From Mannheimia haemolytica (GTDB lineage: Bacteria > Pseudomonadota > Gammaproteobacteria > Enterobacterales > Pasteurellaceae), in contig LR134495.1 of NCBI GenBank assembly GCA_900638155.1, forward strand, positions 2,271,739-2,335,738: 64,000 nt of DNA, in the 5' to 3' direction. The notes under the pieces were generated by a model. That model was not told the origin of the DNA. It made no database searches and saw nothing but the letters and a program-made list of their open reading frames with translations. Positions 7,280-15,515 of the stretch are shown here, piece after piece; position 1 is the stretch's first letter, and every line of letters begins with the position of its first letter. The translations under genes were made by a program, and so were the position numbers.

Positions 7280-9523
7280 CTAGAAACGCACCTCTGCCCC
7301 TAGTGTGTAAGTTCGACCTCTGGCACTATTCGTGAAACGATAGGTGTCTGTATCAGAGTCATACTCTTCTGAGCTGGAAGAGTTATACGCATTTAAGGCA
7401 TCAAGATAATTTCGGTTCATCACATTTTGTACCCCGACTTTTAAGGTTAAATGTTTATTCACTTTGTAATTTGCATATAAATCGATAATCACCGGAATAT
7501 TCGGTAACTGCTCGTGAATAATGTTGCCATCTTCGTCTAAATCAATACCGACACGTTTCGCTTTGCCTGTATATTTAAAAATGCTAGACAGTGTTAATTT
7601 TTTATCCAGCAATTTAGCCCCTAGCTCCAAAGTCGCATAATCTTTTGGTAGCTGGGTATAAGCTTCAGTGCCAAATCCATAAAGAATAGTCGCACCTTTT
7701 GAAGTGGGTGCTGTGCTTTCAGTTCGGGTATAACTACCATTGACAAAAAAAGCATCGGAATCGTAAGCCAGCTCAACTTCCCAACCTCGATTTTTAACCT
7801 TTTCAGGGTGATTCACATAAATTTGGAACTGTATAGCATTGGTAGCATCACTTGAATTTCGACATACTGTTGGCCCACAACCATACAACGAGAGGTTATA
7901 CAAATAGTCTTTAATGCGTGAGTTAAAATATACCGCTTTTAGCCCCAAGATATCATTATTGAGTAATACATTATCTTGATGAATATTAAACCCAATCTCA
8001 TAGGTTTTCGCACTTTCCGGTTTCAAAAACGGGTTCACACTCAAGCCATTTCGACTGGTATTAAACATTTCTTGCACATTAGGCGAACGGGAGGTTTGTT
8101 TGTAACTGACAAACGGTTGAAACCAATCAACAACCTGAAACGCTAAAGTAGCAGAAGGATTCAACTTGTAGTGTTTTTTATTAACATCAAACCCAAAAGA
8201 AGGGAAACAATAATCCATATCATCGCTATCGCATTCTGGCTTATATCCTTTTAACTGATAGCGTGAATAGTGAAGACTTGAATTTAAAGTGAAAATACCG
8301 TATTTCCATTCAGTGTCTAGGTAAAGGGAATCAATATTTTGCTTACCTGCCGGCCCAAAAGCTGCATTGCGAATCGCTCCATCATTATTCTTACTTTCCG
8401 GTAAATCACGGGAATATTTATTTCGCATTAAATTTACACCATAAGTCAATAATGCTGATAATTTCCCTGACTCAAAACGGCTGGTGTTATTCAAATCAAA
8501 CATCCACATTTTGTTTTTGGTTGAGGCATCTTCTAATGTCCATAGTTTTGCATCATCGTGGAAATCTTGCTTAGTTTCTGTTACGGCAGTTAGGAATTTC
8601 AGATCAATCCAATCAGATTGAGGACGGTAACTGGATTCTAAGGAATAGGTCGCACTATCAATATTACGCCCCACTAAGCTATTTTTATATTGACGTCCGG
8701 ACAATTTAAACTCTGAGTCTTGATTTGGCTTAAAGGCAATTTTTCCCATATAAGATTCAGGGTGATTTTTTAACCCTTGCATATAAGCAGAATCACTTGC
8801 CATTGTGCCATTACCTCGCCGATAATTTTGACTGATACTACTTTTGCTAAAAGCCAATAAACTGCCAAGAGAGCCACTTTCCAGCACATCAACTTTTCCG
8901 GCTAGTGCAATCATTCCGTTTTTACCTAGATCATTATTGCCATAATTAAAACGGCTTAAAACACCAACTTTATGTTGTTCTAGCAGAATATCTTCGACAT
9001 CAATCGTTTTAAAATTGGCACTACCAGCTAAAGCATTCAACCCGGCTGCACCATTGTTGTAACCTTTCGCAATATCCACTCGGGTTAAAAAATTTTGATC
9101 AATTAAAGTGCTGAATTGGCTCATTGGCCCGTTACCGTCAGTGTGGAACTTACCACCTCCGTTTGCTGATGTACCAAGCTGGGTTTGTGGCACGCCATCA
9201 ACTAAGGTATTTACCCGACCGAGTCCGCTCATATTACGAATATTCACGCTCACGCCACCCTGCCCCGGGTCAATTTGGGTATAACCACCTGCGACAGAGC
9301 GGACAATACTATCTAAATTTTGCATTGCATTCACATTCATTGCACGGGAGCTCACCGATCCGGCTTTACTGAAATTCTCAAAATTAGGGTTTTCCACAGT
9401 GCCATAAACTGTAACAGTATCAAGCTCCATAATATTTTTCGCCTTTTCTTCTGCGAATGTAGTTTGCGATGCTACGATACACAACACCGGAAGCAAAATG
9501 CGAGTAATTGTATTAAATTTCAT
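7280..9523 (-). CDS. TonB-dependent receptor, heme/hemoprotein type, in operon with ChaN-like lipoprotein
   Basis: 747 residues from ATG 9523, which has GGAG five bases upstream; upstream in-frame codons overlap the preceding gene. Signal peptide to about residue 24 (TTFA-EEK), TonB box MELDTVTVYG, plug with VSVNIRNMSGLGRVNTLVDG and the AGLNALAGSANFKTIDVEDIL element shared with HasR/HxuC-type heme-carrier receptors, then a barrel with NRNYLDALNAYN and a terminal EVRF. Two cysteine pairs (ECDSDDMDYC and GCGPTVC) probably close extracellular loops. It lies 8 bases after chaN in one Fur-controlled unit. Substrate unproven; heme or a heme-carrying protein is the best guess. Confidence 0.8.
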   Translation of the reverse strand: MKFNTITRILLPVLCIVASQTTFAEEKAKNIMELDTVTVYGTVENPNFENFSKAGSVSSRAMNVNAMQNLDSIVRSVAGGYTQIDPGQGGVSVNIRNMSGLGRVNTLVDGVPQTQLGTSANGGGKFHTDGNGPMSQFSTLIDQNFLTRVDIAKGYNNGAAGLNALAGSANFKTIDVEDILLEQHKVGVLSRFNYGNNDLGKNGMIALAGKVDVLESGSLGSLLAFSKSSISQNYRRGNGTMASDSAYMQGLKNHPESYMGKIAFKPNQDSEFKLSGRQYKNSLVGRNIDSATYSLESSYRPQSDWIDLKFLTAVTETKQDFHDDAKLWTLEDASTKNKMWMFDLNNTSRFESGKLSALLTYGVNLMRNKYSRDLPESKNNDGAIRNAAFGPAGKQNIDSLYLDTEWKYGIFTLNSSLHYSRYQLKGYKPECDSDDMDYCFPSFGFDVNKKHYKLNPSATLAFQVVDWFQPFVSYKQTSRSPNVQEMFNTSRNGLSVNPFLKPESAKTYEIGFNIHQDNVLLNNDILGLKAVYFNSRIKDYLYNLSLYGCGPTVCRNSSDATNAIQFQIYVNHPEKVKNRGWEVELAYDSDAFFVNGSYTRTESTAPTSKGATILYGFGTEAYTQLPKDYATLELGAKLLDKKLTLSSIFKYTGKAKRVGIDLDEDGNIIHEQLPNIPVIIDLYANYKVNKHLTLKVGVQNVMNRNYLDALNAYNSSSSEEYDSDTDTYRFTNSARGRTYTLGAEVRF

Positions 9524-9531
9524 AATTCTCC

Positions 9532-10368
9532 TTATTGAGTGACCCAAAGATAATCTGCCTGTGAAGAAGTAATACCTTCTCTCTCTGTTTTAAGCATTAG
9601 CACCGCTACTTTTTTTGTTCGGTCATATTCCGCAGTATGCAACGGAACGCCAAGATCTTTGCGAACGTGGTGGTTACCTGCAATCAGCAAGCTAGTCGAT
9701 AACGCATTTTTTACTAATTTTTCTGCCATTCTGCGATCACGGAATTGTTGTACTGCCACCATATTTTCCATCGGGTAAACACTCCCGTGATTTATTGAGG
9801 ACAGTAATTGTGCAATCTTTTGTTTGACTTCAGTGGAAGTGGATACAGAACCTTTTAATGGCTCTGCCCCATTTAATAAAATTTCAACCTCTTTATCTGT
9901 TAAGTTAGTGGCTACAACACGACTATTTGAACGCAAACTCTCTACCACTAAATCTTGATACATCTTCCAATCCCATTTTTGCCATTGAATTGCCTCTCTT
10001 AAATCAGTAGCTGATAAATTAACCGGTTGGTTAAACTGAATGCGATCAATCGCAGGTTGCTGATCCACATTTAACATCTCCAACGCAATTAAATGTAACT
10101 TGGCTTTCTTCGTAAGTTGATTAAATAAATACAATTCAATTTGGTGGTGAATTAACTGAGTATGCTCCTCACCAACTAAAACGTAATCTTGAGAAGATAG
10201 ACGGGAAAGTAGCTCAGTAAATGAAATCGTTTGATTGGTATTCAGATCAATAATTTGGCCGATAGAGTCCACGTTTTGTTCATTAAGGGATTGTGTTGAA
10301 ACCGAGCAGCCTAAAAGAAAAAAAGCCATAAAAAGGCTAGCTAAAAAAGAGGAAATACGAGGTAACAT
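9532..10368 (-). CDS. ChaN-family iron/heme-binding lipoprotein
   Basis: 278 residues from ATG 10368. This start gives a lipoprotein signal with lipobox LLGC (Cys about residue 21), and leaves the upstream Fur box outside the coding region; longer starts would run through that box. The body is the ChaN (Tiki/EreA-like) fold: VLVGEEHTQLIHHQIEL, LHLIALEMLN, AIQWQKWDW, LLIAGNHHVRKDLGVP. Campylobacter ChaN binds two cofacial hemes, and PhuW is the Pseudomonas relative. Being first in an operon with a TonB receptor and behind a Fur box, it probably handles heme at the outer membrane. Confidence 0.82.
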   Translation of the reverse strand: MLPRISSFLASLFMAFFLLGCSVSTQSLNEQNVDSIGQIIDLNTNQTISFTELLSRLSSQDYVLVGEEHTQLIHHQIELYLFNQLTKKAKLHLIALEMLNVDQQPAIDRIQFNQPVNLSATDLREAIQWQKWDWKMYQDLVVESLRSNSRVVATNLTDKEVEILLNGAEPLKGSVSTSTEVKQKIAQLLSSINHGSVYPMENMVAVQQFRDRRMAEKLVKNALSTSLLIAGNHHVRKDLGVPLHTAEYDRTKKVAVLMLKTEREGITSSQADYLWVTQ

Positions 10369-10386
10369 AACAAAAAATAAATTAAT

Positions 10387-10405
10387 GAGAATTATTATCA
10401 TTATG
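10387..10405 (-). promoter_or_regulatory. Fur box before chaN-receptor operon
   Basis: On the minus strand CATAATGATAATAATTCTC agrees with the Fur consensus at 16 of 19 positions. It ends 19 bases before the chosen chaN start, in the expected operator position. Confidence 0.78.
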
Positions 10406-10472
10406 TTATGTAAAAAAAGAAAAATCAATTTATTTTCAGAAAACAGATAAAGAAAATGATTGATAAAACAAA

Positions 10473-10505
10473 AAGCGGTAATATTTCTAAAAAATATTAC
10501 CGCTT
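10473..10505 (-). terminator. USS-based terminator after glyA
   Basis: 14-bp perfect stem AAGCGGTAATATTT / AAATATTACCGCTT with a 5-base loop, 20 bases past the glyA stop; the minus-strand exit is T-rich. Each arm carries the AAGCGGT uptake core. Confidence 0.85.
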
Positions 10506-10525
10506 GTAAAAGTGTAAAGTTGAGA

Positions 10526-11788
10526 TTATGCGTACACTGGTAAACGTTTACAAATGTCTAAAACTTTCGCTTTAGTCTCTGCAATCATTTGTTCGTGATT
10601 ATCTTTACCAATGCTATCTAACACATCGCACATCCAGCCGGCTAGTGCCGTCACTTCTGCTTCTTTAAAACCACGGCGGGTTACAGAAGGCGTTCCCACA
10701 CGAATACCTGAAGTCACGAATGGTTTTTGAGGGTCATTCGGTACCGAGTTTTTATTCACGGTAATGTTCGCAGCCCCTAATGCAGCATCTGCCGCTTTCC
10801 CCGTTAAACCTTGTTTTACAAAGCTAACAAGGAATAAATGGTTTTCCGTACCGTTTGAAACCACATCAAAACCACGTTGCTTAAATACCTCAACCATTGC
10901 TTTCGCATTTTTCACAACCTGCTGCTGATATGCCTTAAATTCCGGCTCTAAAGCTTCTTTAAAACAAACCGCTTTTGCCGCAATAACGTGCATTAACGGA
11001 CCACCTTGACCAGCTGGGAATACAGCAGATTGCAGTTTCTTATACATTTCTTCATCACCAGATGCAGATAAAATCAAACCACCTCGAGGACCGGCTAAGG
11101 TTTTATGGGTTGTTGTCGTCACGACATGAGCGTGTGGAAGCGGATTTGGATAAACCCCCGCCGCAATTAAGCCGGCAACGTGAGCCATATCCACAAATAA
11201 ATATGCCCCAACTTCATCGGCAATTTCACGCATTTTTGCCCAATCCATAACTTGCGAATAAGCAGAGAAACCAGCAACAATCATTTTCGGTTTCACTTCT
11301 TGGGCTTGTTTGCGTAATGCTTCATAATCAATTAAGCCTTCATCAGTAATGCCGTATTGTTCTGCTTTATAAATTTTACCAGAGAAGCTGACTGAAGCAC
11401 CGTGGGTTAAATGCCCGCCGTGCGCTAAACTCATACCTAAAATAGTATCACCCGGATTAAGCAACGCCATATATACGGCTGCATTCGCTTGTGAGCCTGA
11501 ATGCGGTTGAACGTTGGCATAATCTGCCCCGAACAATGCTTTCGCACGGTCAATCGCGAGTTGTTCTACAATATCCACATACTCACAACCCCCATAGTAA
11601 CGTTTACCCGGATAACCTTCGGCATATTTATTGGTTAATTGTGAGCCTTGAGCCTGCATTACACGTGGGCTTGCATAGTTTTCAGATGCAATTAATTCAA
11701 TATGTTCTTCTTGACGGCGATCTTCATCTTGAATGGCTTGCCATAATACTGCATCGTAATCAGCGATATTCATATCACGTTTTAACAT
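10526..11788 (-). CDS. glyA: Serine hydroxymethyltransferase
   Basis: 420 residues, the normal size. It makes glycine and 5,10-methylene-THF from serine and THF with pyridoxal phosphate. Diagnostic stretches: [34 protein letters not shown], and the PLP lysine motif [19 protein letters not shown] sits properly before ATG 11788. Single gene with its own terminator and an upstream PurR-type operator, as in E. coli. Its methylene-THF supplies purine, thymidylate and other folate reactions. Confidence 0.97.
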   Translation of the reverse strand: MLKRDMNIADYDAVLWQAIQDEDRRQEEHIELIASENYASPRVMQAQGSQLTNKYAEGYPGKRYYGGCEYVDIVEQLAIDRAKALFGADYANVQPHSGSQANAAVYMALLNPGDTILGMSLAHGGHLTHGASVSFSGKIYKAEQYGITDEGLIDYEALRKQAQEVKPKMIVAGFSAYSQVMDWAKMREIADEVGAYLFVDMAHVAGLIAAGVYPNPLPHAHVVTTTTHKTLAGPRGGLILSASGDEEMYKKLQSAVFPAGQGGPLMHVIAAKAVCFKEALEPEFKAYQQQVVKNAKAMVEVFKQRGFDVVSNGTENHLFLVSFVKQGLTGKAADAALGAANITVNKNSVPNDPQKPFVTSGIRVGTPSVTRRGFKEAEVTALAGWMCDVLDSIGKDNHEQMIAETKAKVLDICKRLPVYA

Positions 11789-11809
11789 TTTTGGACTCCT
11801 AATAAGCTT

Positions 11810-11825
11810 AAGTAAACGTTTGCGT
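11810..11825 (-). promoter_or_regulatory. PurR operator upstream of glyA
   Basis: Minus strand ACGCAAACGTTTACTT matches the PurR consensus ACGCAAACGTTTTCNT at all but one defined position, 22 bases before the glyA start. Repression by purine co-repressors, as in E. coli glyA, is inferred. Confidence 0.75.
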
Positions 11826-11911
11826 AAGTTGATTTCACGTTATTTTACGCATTTTTTAGTTTCATAGATAGTATTATTTATATAAAAATTAACTTCGAGT
11901 GAAAGAAAAAC

Positions 11912-11954
11912 AAGCGGTCACATTTTGTAAAAAATTTACCAAATATGACCGCTT
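11912..11954 (-). terminator. USS inverted pair after the small membrane protein genes
   Basis: AAGCGGTCA and TGACCGCTT arms flank a mostly self-complementary centre; on the minus strand the stem leads into GTTTTTC. It closes the transcript that ends with the 30-residue gene. Confidence 0.6.
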
Positions 11955-11970
11955 AGTATTATTCATTGAA

Positions 11971-12063
11971 TTAATGATTATGATCTTTTAAATGCTTTGC
12001 CCATTGCATTGCCGCAAATCCTAAAACGGCTAAAACTAGCAAACCAATAGTTAATCCATCCAT
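11971..12063 (-). CDS. Tiny single-span membrane protein (30 residues), unknown
   Basis: This frame is too short for routine gene calling, but it has a good ribosome site (GAGG, 9-10 bases before ATG 12063) and starts one base after the stop of the preceding gene. The product begins MDGLTIGLLVLAVLGFAAMQ, one hydrophobic helix, then a basic, histidine-rich tail WAKHLKDHNH. It is last in the unit and is followed by a USS hairpin. I do not recognise it. Small helical subunits of membrane complexes look like this, and the 73-residue neighbour is the obvious partner. Chance cannot be fully excluded. Confidence 0.55.
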   Translation of the reverse strand: MDGLTIGLLVLAVLGFAAMQWAKHLKDHNH

Positions 12064-12064
12064 T

Positions 12065-12286
12065 TTACATTTCCTCCGCTGTCTCTCTAAATGCCCTGGC
12101 GGTTGTTAAAAAAGAATATATAACCGTAAATAATGTAGCCAAATGCACAAACTTCATCAATAGTAAATACTCTCCATAGAGAATAACAGGAATTGCTAAA
12201 ATTGCAACTTTTGCCACATCGTCCATTAGTTTTGCCCAAGCCTCAAATGAGCTTTTCTTAATCGGCTTTTTAAATAGATTTAGCAT
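12065..12286 (-). CDS. Small membrane protein (73 residues), unknown
   Basis: Start ATG 12286 is picked for its GGAGG four bases upstream; the open frame upstream of it has no ribosome site. The protein has a basic amphipathic start (MLNLFKKPIKKSSFEAWAKL), one hydrophobic helix VAKVAILAIPVILYGEYLLL and a second, HLATLFTVIYSFLTTA, ending acidic (FRETAEEM). No family recognised. It is 87 bases after mesD on the same strand and is coupled to the 30-residue gene, so the two probably act together; a link with methionine synthesis is only positional. Confidence 0.7.
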   Translation of the reverse strand: MLNLFKKPIKKSSFEAWAKLMDDVAKVAILAIPVILYGEYLLLMKFVHLATLFTVIYSFLTTARAFRETAEEM

Positions 12287-12373
12287 AATGCCTCCGTCAT
12301 TTCCTGTTATTTTGGAAGAAAATCTGGAAACGAGCAAAAAGCAAAGTTGATATTTTCGATGCAGATCGCAAAA

Positions 12374-13405
12374 TTATTTTGCTAATTCCGCACGCAATAT
12401 CGCTGCCCCTTGGCTGAGTGCCTGTAATTTACCTTGTGCGACTTGGCGTGAAAGTGGTGCCATTCCGCAGTTGGTGCTTGGGTAGAGTTTATCTGCATCG
12501 ACAAATTGTAATGCTTTGCGTAACGTATCTGCCACTTGTTCCGGTGTTTCGATAATGTTAGTAGCCACATCAATCGCTCCCAGCATTACTTTTTTGCCAC
12601 GCACTAATTCGATTAAGTCCATTGGCACACGGGAGTTTTGGCACTCTAAGGAGATAATGTCGATTTTTGATTGTTGCAGTTTCGGGAAACTCTCTTCGTA
12701 TTGACGCCATTCATTGCCGAGGGTCTGTTTCCAGTCGGTATTGGCTTTAATGCCGTAGCCGTAGCAGATATGCACCGCCGTTTCGCATTTTAAGCCTTCC
12801 GCCGCACGCTCTAACGCTGCCACGCCCCAGTCGTTTAATTCATCAAAGAAAACGTTAAACGCCGGTTCGTCAAATTGAATAATATCGACACCTGCTGCTT
12901 CCAACTCTTTGGCTTCTTCGTTGAGGATTTTGGCAAATTCCCACGCCAGTTTTTCACGGCTTTTGTAATGACCGTCATAGAGGGTGTCGATCATCGTCAT
13001 CGGGCCGGGTAATGCCCATTTAATTGGCTTGTCGGTATGCGCACGCAAGAATTTGGCATCGTCCACAAACACCGATTTCGGACGGGAAACTGCCCCCACC
13101 ACGCTTGGCACGCTGGCATCGTAACGGTTACGAATGCGCACGATTTCACGCTTGCTAAAATCCACCCCTTCCAAATGCTCGATAAAGGTAGTAACAAAGT
13201 GCTGGCGGGTCTGCTCACCATCGCTAACAATATCAATCCCTGCCGCAATTTGTTCGGCAAGAGAGACAAGAAGGGCATCACGTTTGGCTTGAAGTAGCTC
13301 CTCTCCTTCAAATTTCCAAGGTGACCACAGTTTTTCTGGCTCGGCAAGCCACGAAGGTTTTGGTAGGCTGCCGGCTGTAGAGGTTGGGAGAAGAATGTTG
13401 CTCAT
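12374..13405 (-). CDS. mesD: MetE-like core methionine synthase, probable MesD type
   Basis: 343 residues: only the C-terminal catalytic barrel of cobalamin-independent methionine synthase, without the N-terminal folate-binding half of MetE (about 750 residues). The zinc ligands are present: His212 and Cys214 (VHICYG), Glu254 (LECQN) and Cys313 (STNCGM). DEPAF near 179-183 is the family's conserved acidic loop. The gene lies just after a DUF1852 gene, the arrangement described for MesD-MesX, a folate-independent, oxygen-dependent methionine synthase whose methyl donor is not settled. If that holds, this enzyme makes methionine without 5-methyl-THF. A MesA/B/C-type enzyme is less likely given the partner. 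Confidence 0.82.
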   Translation of the reverse strand: MSNILLPTSTAGSLPKPSWLAEPEKLWSPWKFEGEELLQAKRDALLVSLAEQIAAGIDIVSDGEQTRQHFVTTFIEHLEGVDFSKREIVRIRNRYDASVPSVVGAVSRPKSVFVDDAKFLRAHTDKPIKWALPGPMTMIDTLYDGHYKSREKLAWEFAKILNEEAKELEAAGVDIIQFDEPAFNVFFDELNDWGVAALERAAEGLKCETAVHICYGYGIKANTDWKQTLGNEWRQYEESFPKLQQSKIDIISLECQNSRVPMDLIELVRGKKVMLGAIDVATNIIETPEQVADTLRKALQFVDADKLYPSTNCGMAPLSRQVAQGKLQALSQGAAILRAELAK

Positions 13406-13459
13406 TTTGTGTTCTCTGATTTATGTGTGTTTTTAAGTTTATACTATGGAGATCAAACT

Positions 13460-13480
13460 CCCCTCTTTAGCAAAGAGGGG
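13460..13480 (-). terminator. Hairpin between mesX and mesD
   Basis: CCCCTCTTT-AGC-AAAGAGGGG, a 9-bp perfect stem in the 99-base gap between the two genes. It lacks a T run, so it may trim or stabilise mRNA rather than terminate. Confidence 0.45.
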
Positions 13481-13504
13481 AAGTTATTTAGGACATAATT
13501 TTAT

Positions 13505-14482
13505 TTATTTTTCTGCTGCCCAAGCCTCTAAAATCGCTTGGTAACGCTTAATAAAATGCTCTTCGGTGTATTTACCCTGTTTGATCGCCAACTGGGTGCG
13601 TTCTTCACGGTCATATTCCACTTTGGTGACAGAATAATCTTGGTAAGTCAGGCTGCCTTTATATACTTGCCCTGCGACCGAATTGGCATTGTAAATTTCC
13701 GGACGGTAAATTTTTTGGAACGCTTCCATTGTGGCAATCGTGCTGATTAGCTCTAAGTTAGTGTAATCATTGAGCAAGTCTGCATTCTCATCAAAGTAGA
13801 ACGCATACGGCGCAACGGATTTTGGCGGCATAAAGTAACGCACTTTTAAGCCCATTTTCGCAAAATAGGCATCGGTTAATGAATAACTATCTTGCAGATA
13901 TTCCACACCTAAAATCGGGTGAACGTTAGTGGTTCTCGTGTAGGTACGGGTGGTTGCCACGCTTAAACAGATCACCGGTGGTTTTTTATATTTTGCGGTA
14001 TATTCAGGCGATGCCAATAAATGCTTAAACAATTTACCGTGCAACTCTCCATAGCCTTCCGGTACGCTAAATTGCTTTTTGTCTTTGTTATAATCTAGTA
14101 ACAGTACGCTGAAATCGTAATCACGCACAAATGACGAGAAGTTATTGCCAACAATACCGTCAATGGTTTTGCCGGTTTTGTGGTCGATAACATAGGTTTT
14201 TAACCACTCAATCGCTGGGAAAAACTCGCCCTTGCCTTCGACATCAATATCCAGCGAAACAATATCTAATTTCACCGAATAACGATCCGCATTCGGATTA
14301 TCCCAGTTCGCTAAATCGTTAAAACGGTTGTTGATCATCGCAATCGCATTTTGCAGGTTCTGCTTGCGGTTTTCGCCACGGGCAAGGTTGGCAAAGTTGG
14401 TGGTTAAACGGGTGCTCTGCTCTGGTTGGTAATCCTCATTAAATTCAATGGTGTGCACTTGGCATTTAAAATTTGTTGTCAT
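13505..14482 (-). CDS. mesX: DUF1852 protein, probable MesX partner of MesD
   Basis: 325 residues from ATG 14482, preceded by GAGGGG; the in-frame TTG at 14506 is weaker. Features that made me assign DUF1852: an N-terminal FKCQVHTIEFNEDYQPEQST then RLTTNFANLARGENR, an internal VSLDIDVEGKGEFFPAIEWL, and NVHPILGVEYLQDSYSLTDAYFAKMGL. No signal peptide or membrane helix; probably cytosolic. DUF1852 proteins were shown genetically to be needed by MesD and were named MesX; their chemistry is unknown. The pair stands in the order mesX-mesD with a possible MetR site ahead. Confidence 0.8.
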   Translation of the reverse strand: MTTNFKCQVHTIEFNEDYQPEQSTRLTTNFANLARGENRKQNLQNAIAMINNRFNDLANWDNPNADRYSVKLDIVSLDIDVEGKGEFFPAIEWLKTYVIDHKTGKTIDGIVGNNFSSFVRDYDFSVLLLDYNKDKKQFSVPEGYGELHGKLFKHLLASPEYTAKYKKPPVICLSVATTRTYTRTTNVHPILGVEYLQDSYSLTDAYFAKMGLKVRYFMPPKSVAPYAFYFDENADLLNDYTNLELISTIATMEAFQKIYRPEIYNANSVAGQVYKGSLTYQDYSVTKVEYDREERTQLAIKQGKYTEEHFIKRYQAILEAWAAEK

Positions 14483-14563
14483 TTTATTGTCCCCTCTATT
14501 TTTCAAGATGACTTATTGAACCACAAATTTTTATTGAATAAAAATGATATATTTTTGAAATTT

Positions 14564-14582
14564 ATATGAAAGCAATTCATAT
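14564..14582. promoter_or_regulatory. Possible MetR operator upstream of mesX
   Basis: ATATGAA-AGCAA-TTCATAT holds the MetR pattern TGAA-N5-TTCA exactly, inside a 7-5-7 palindrome, 82 bases before the mesX ATG. MetR activates met genes with homocysteine in enterics. No MetJ box or SAM riboswitch was seen. Confidence 0.5.
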
Positions 14583-14621
14583 TGAATTTGCAAATTTAAG
14601 TAAAAAAGCACCGCTTGTCAT

Positions 14622-15506
14622 TTAAAACAGCTTACTTGCCCAGCCTAATTTAGAGCCTAATACGGTAAAGTAGTTGTAATCTTTTAAATGCAGTAGTTGT
14701 AATTTATCTGGGCTTTTACGCACCAAGACTCTATCTTCAGGCGTAAAGTGCATATTCACCTGCCCGTCACAAATCACTTCTAAATCAGGGGTATTATATT
14801 TGGCAAAACGAAGTGAAATTTGGCTATCGCCATCAACCACTAAAGGACGAGAAGAAAGGGTGTGAGGGTGCATCGGTACTAATGCCATTGCATTCATATT
14901 CGGAGTTAAAATCGGGCCACCAGCAGAAAGTGAATAGGCGGTTGAGCCTGTAGGCGTTGCCACAATCAAGCCATCTGCACGTTGTGAAAAAGCGAATTTT
15001 CCGTCAATATAAACTTCAAATTCAATAATTCGAGCTACTTGAGTTGGGTGAACCACAATTTCATTCAAGGCATTATTTGCGGCAATAATTTTACCGTTTC
15101 GCTCAATGAAAGCCTCTAACAGGAATCGCTCTTCAATCACATATTCATTTTTTACCAAGCAGCTATAAAGCTGTTCAAAAGCCGTTTGAGGTGCAATATC
15201 GGTTAAAAAACCCAGATTGCCCCGGTTAATGCCTATCAATGGCACTCGGTATTTAGCTAAAGCTCGGGCGATGCCAAGCATATTACCATCGCCACCAATC
15301 ACAATCACCAACTCTGCACGCTGACCAATCTGATCTAAACTGTAACTCTCCTTAAGCTGTAACTGAGTGGCAACCTCTGTTTCCACTAAAATTTGATAAT
15401 CACGATCTTTTAACCAATTATAAACGGCAAGATGTGTTTCAAATGCACTATCGTGTCGAGGTGTGCCAACAATCGCAATCACTTCAAACGGTTTTTGCTG
15501 ATTCAT
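14622..15506 (-). CDS. nadK: NAD kinase
   Basis: 294 residues, same size as E. coli NadK. It phosphorylates NAD to NADP. Motifs: [15 protein letters not shown] (the GGDG nucleotide-binding loop), [45 protein letters not shown] precedes the ATG. It follows the SpoU methyltransferase gene with a 9-base gap, so the two are co-transcribed. In many relatives nadK is near grpE and recN, which are not present here. Confidence 0.96.
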   Translation of the reverse strand: MNQQKPFEVIAIVGTPRHDSAFETHLAVYNWLKDRDYQILVETEVATQLQLKESYSLDQIGQRAELVIVIGGDGNMLGIARALAKYRVPLIGINRGNLGFLTDIAPQTAFEQLYSCLVKNEYVIEERFLLEAFIERNGKIIAANNALNEIVVHPTQVARIIEFEVYIDGKFAFSQRADGLIVATPTGSTAYSLSAGGPILTPNMNAMALVPMHPHTLSSRPLVVDGDSQISLRFAKYNTPDLEVICDGQVNMHFTPEDRVLVRKSPDKLQLLHLKDYNYFTVLGSKLGWASKLF

Positions 15507-15515
15507 TTCAATTCC

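Noticed and set aside
12997..13347. 116-codon minus-strand frame and an 86-codon plus-strand frame
   Set aside because: Both lie within mesD, which keeps all zinc ligands; they are frame shadows.
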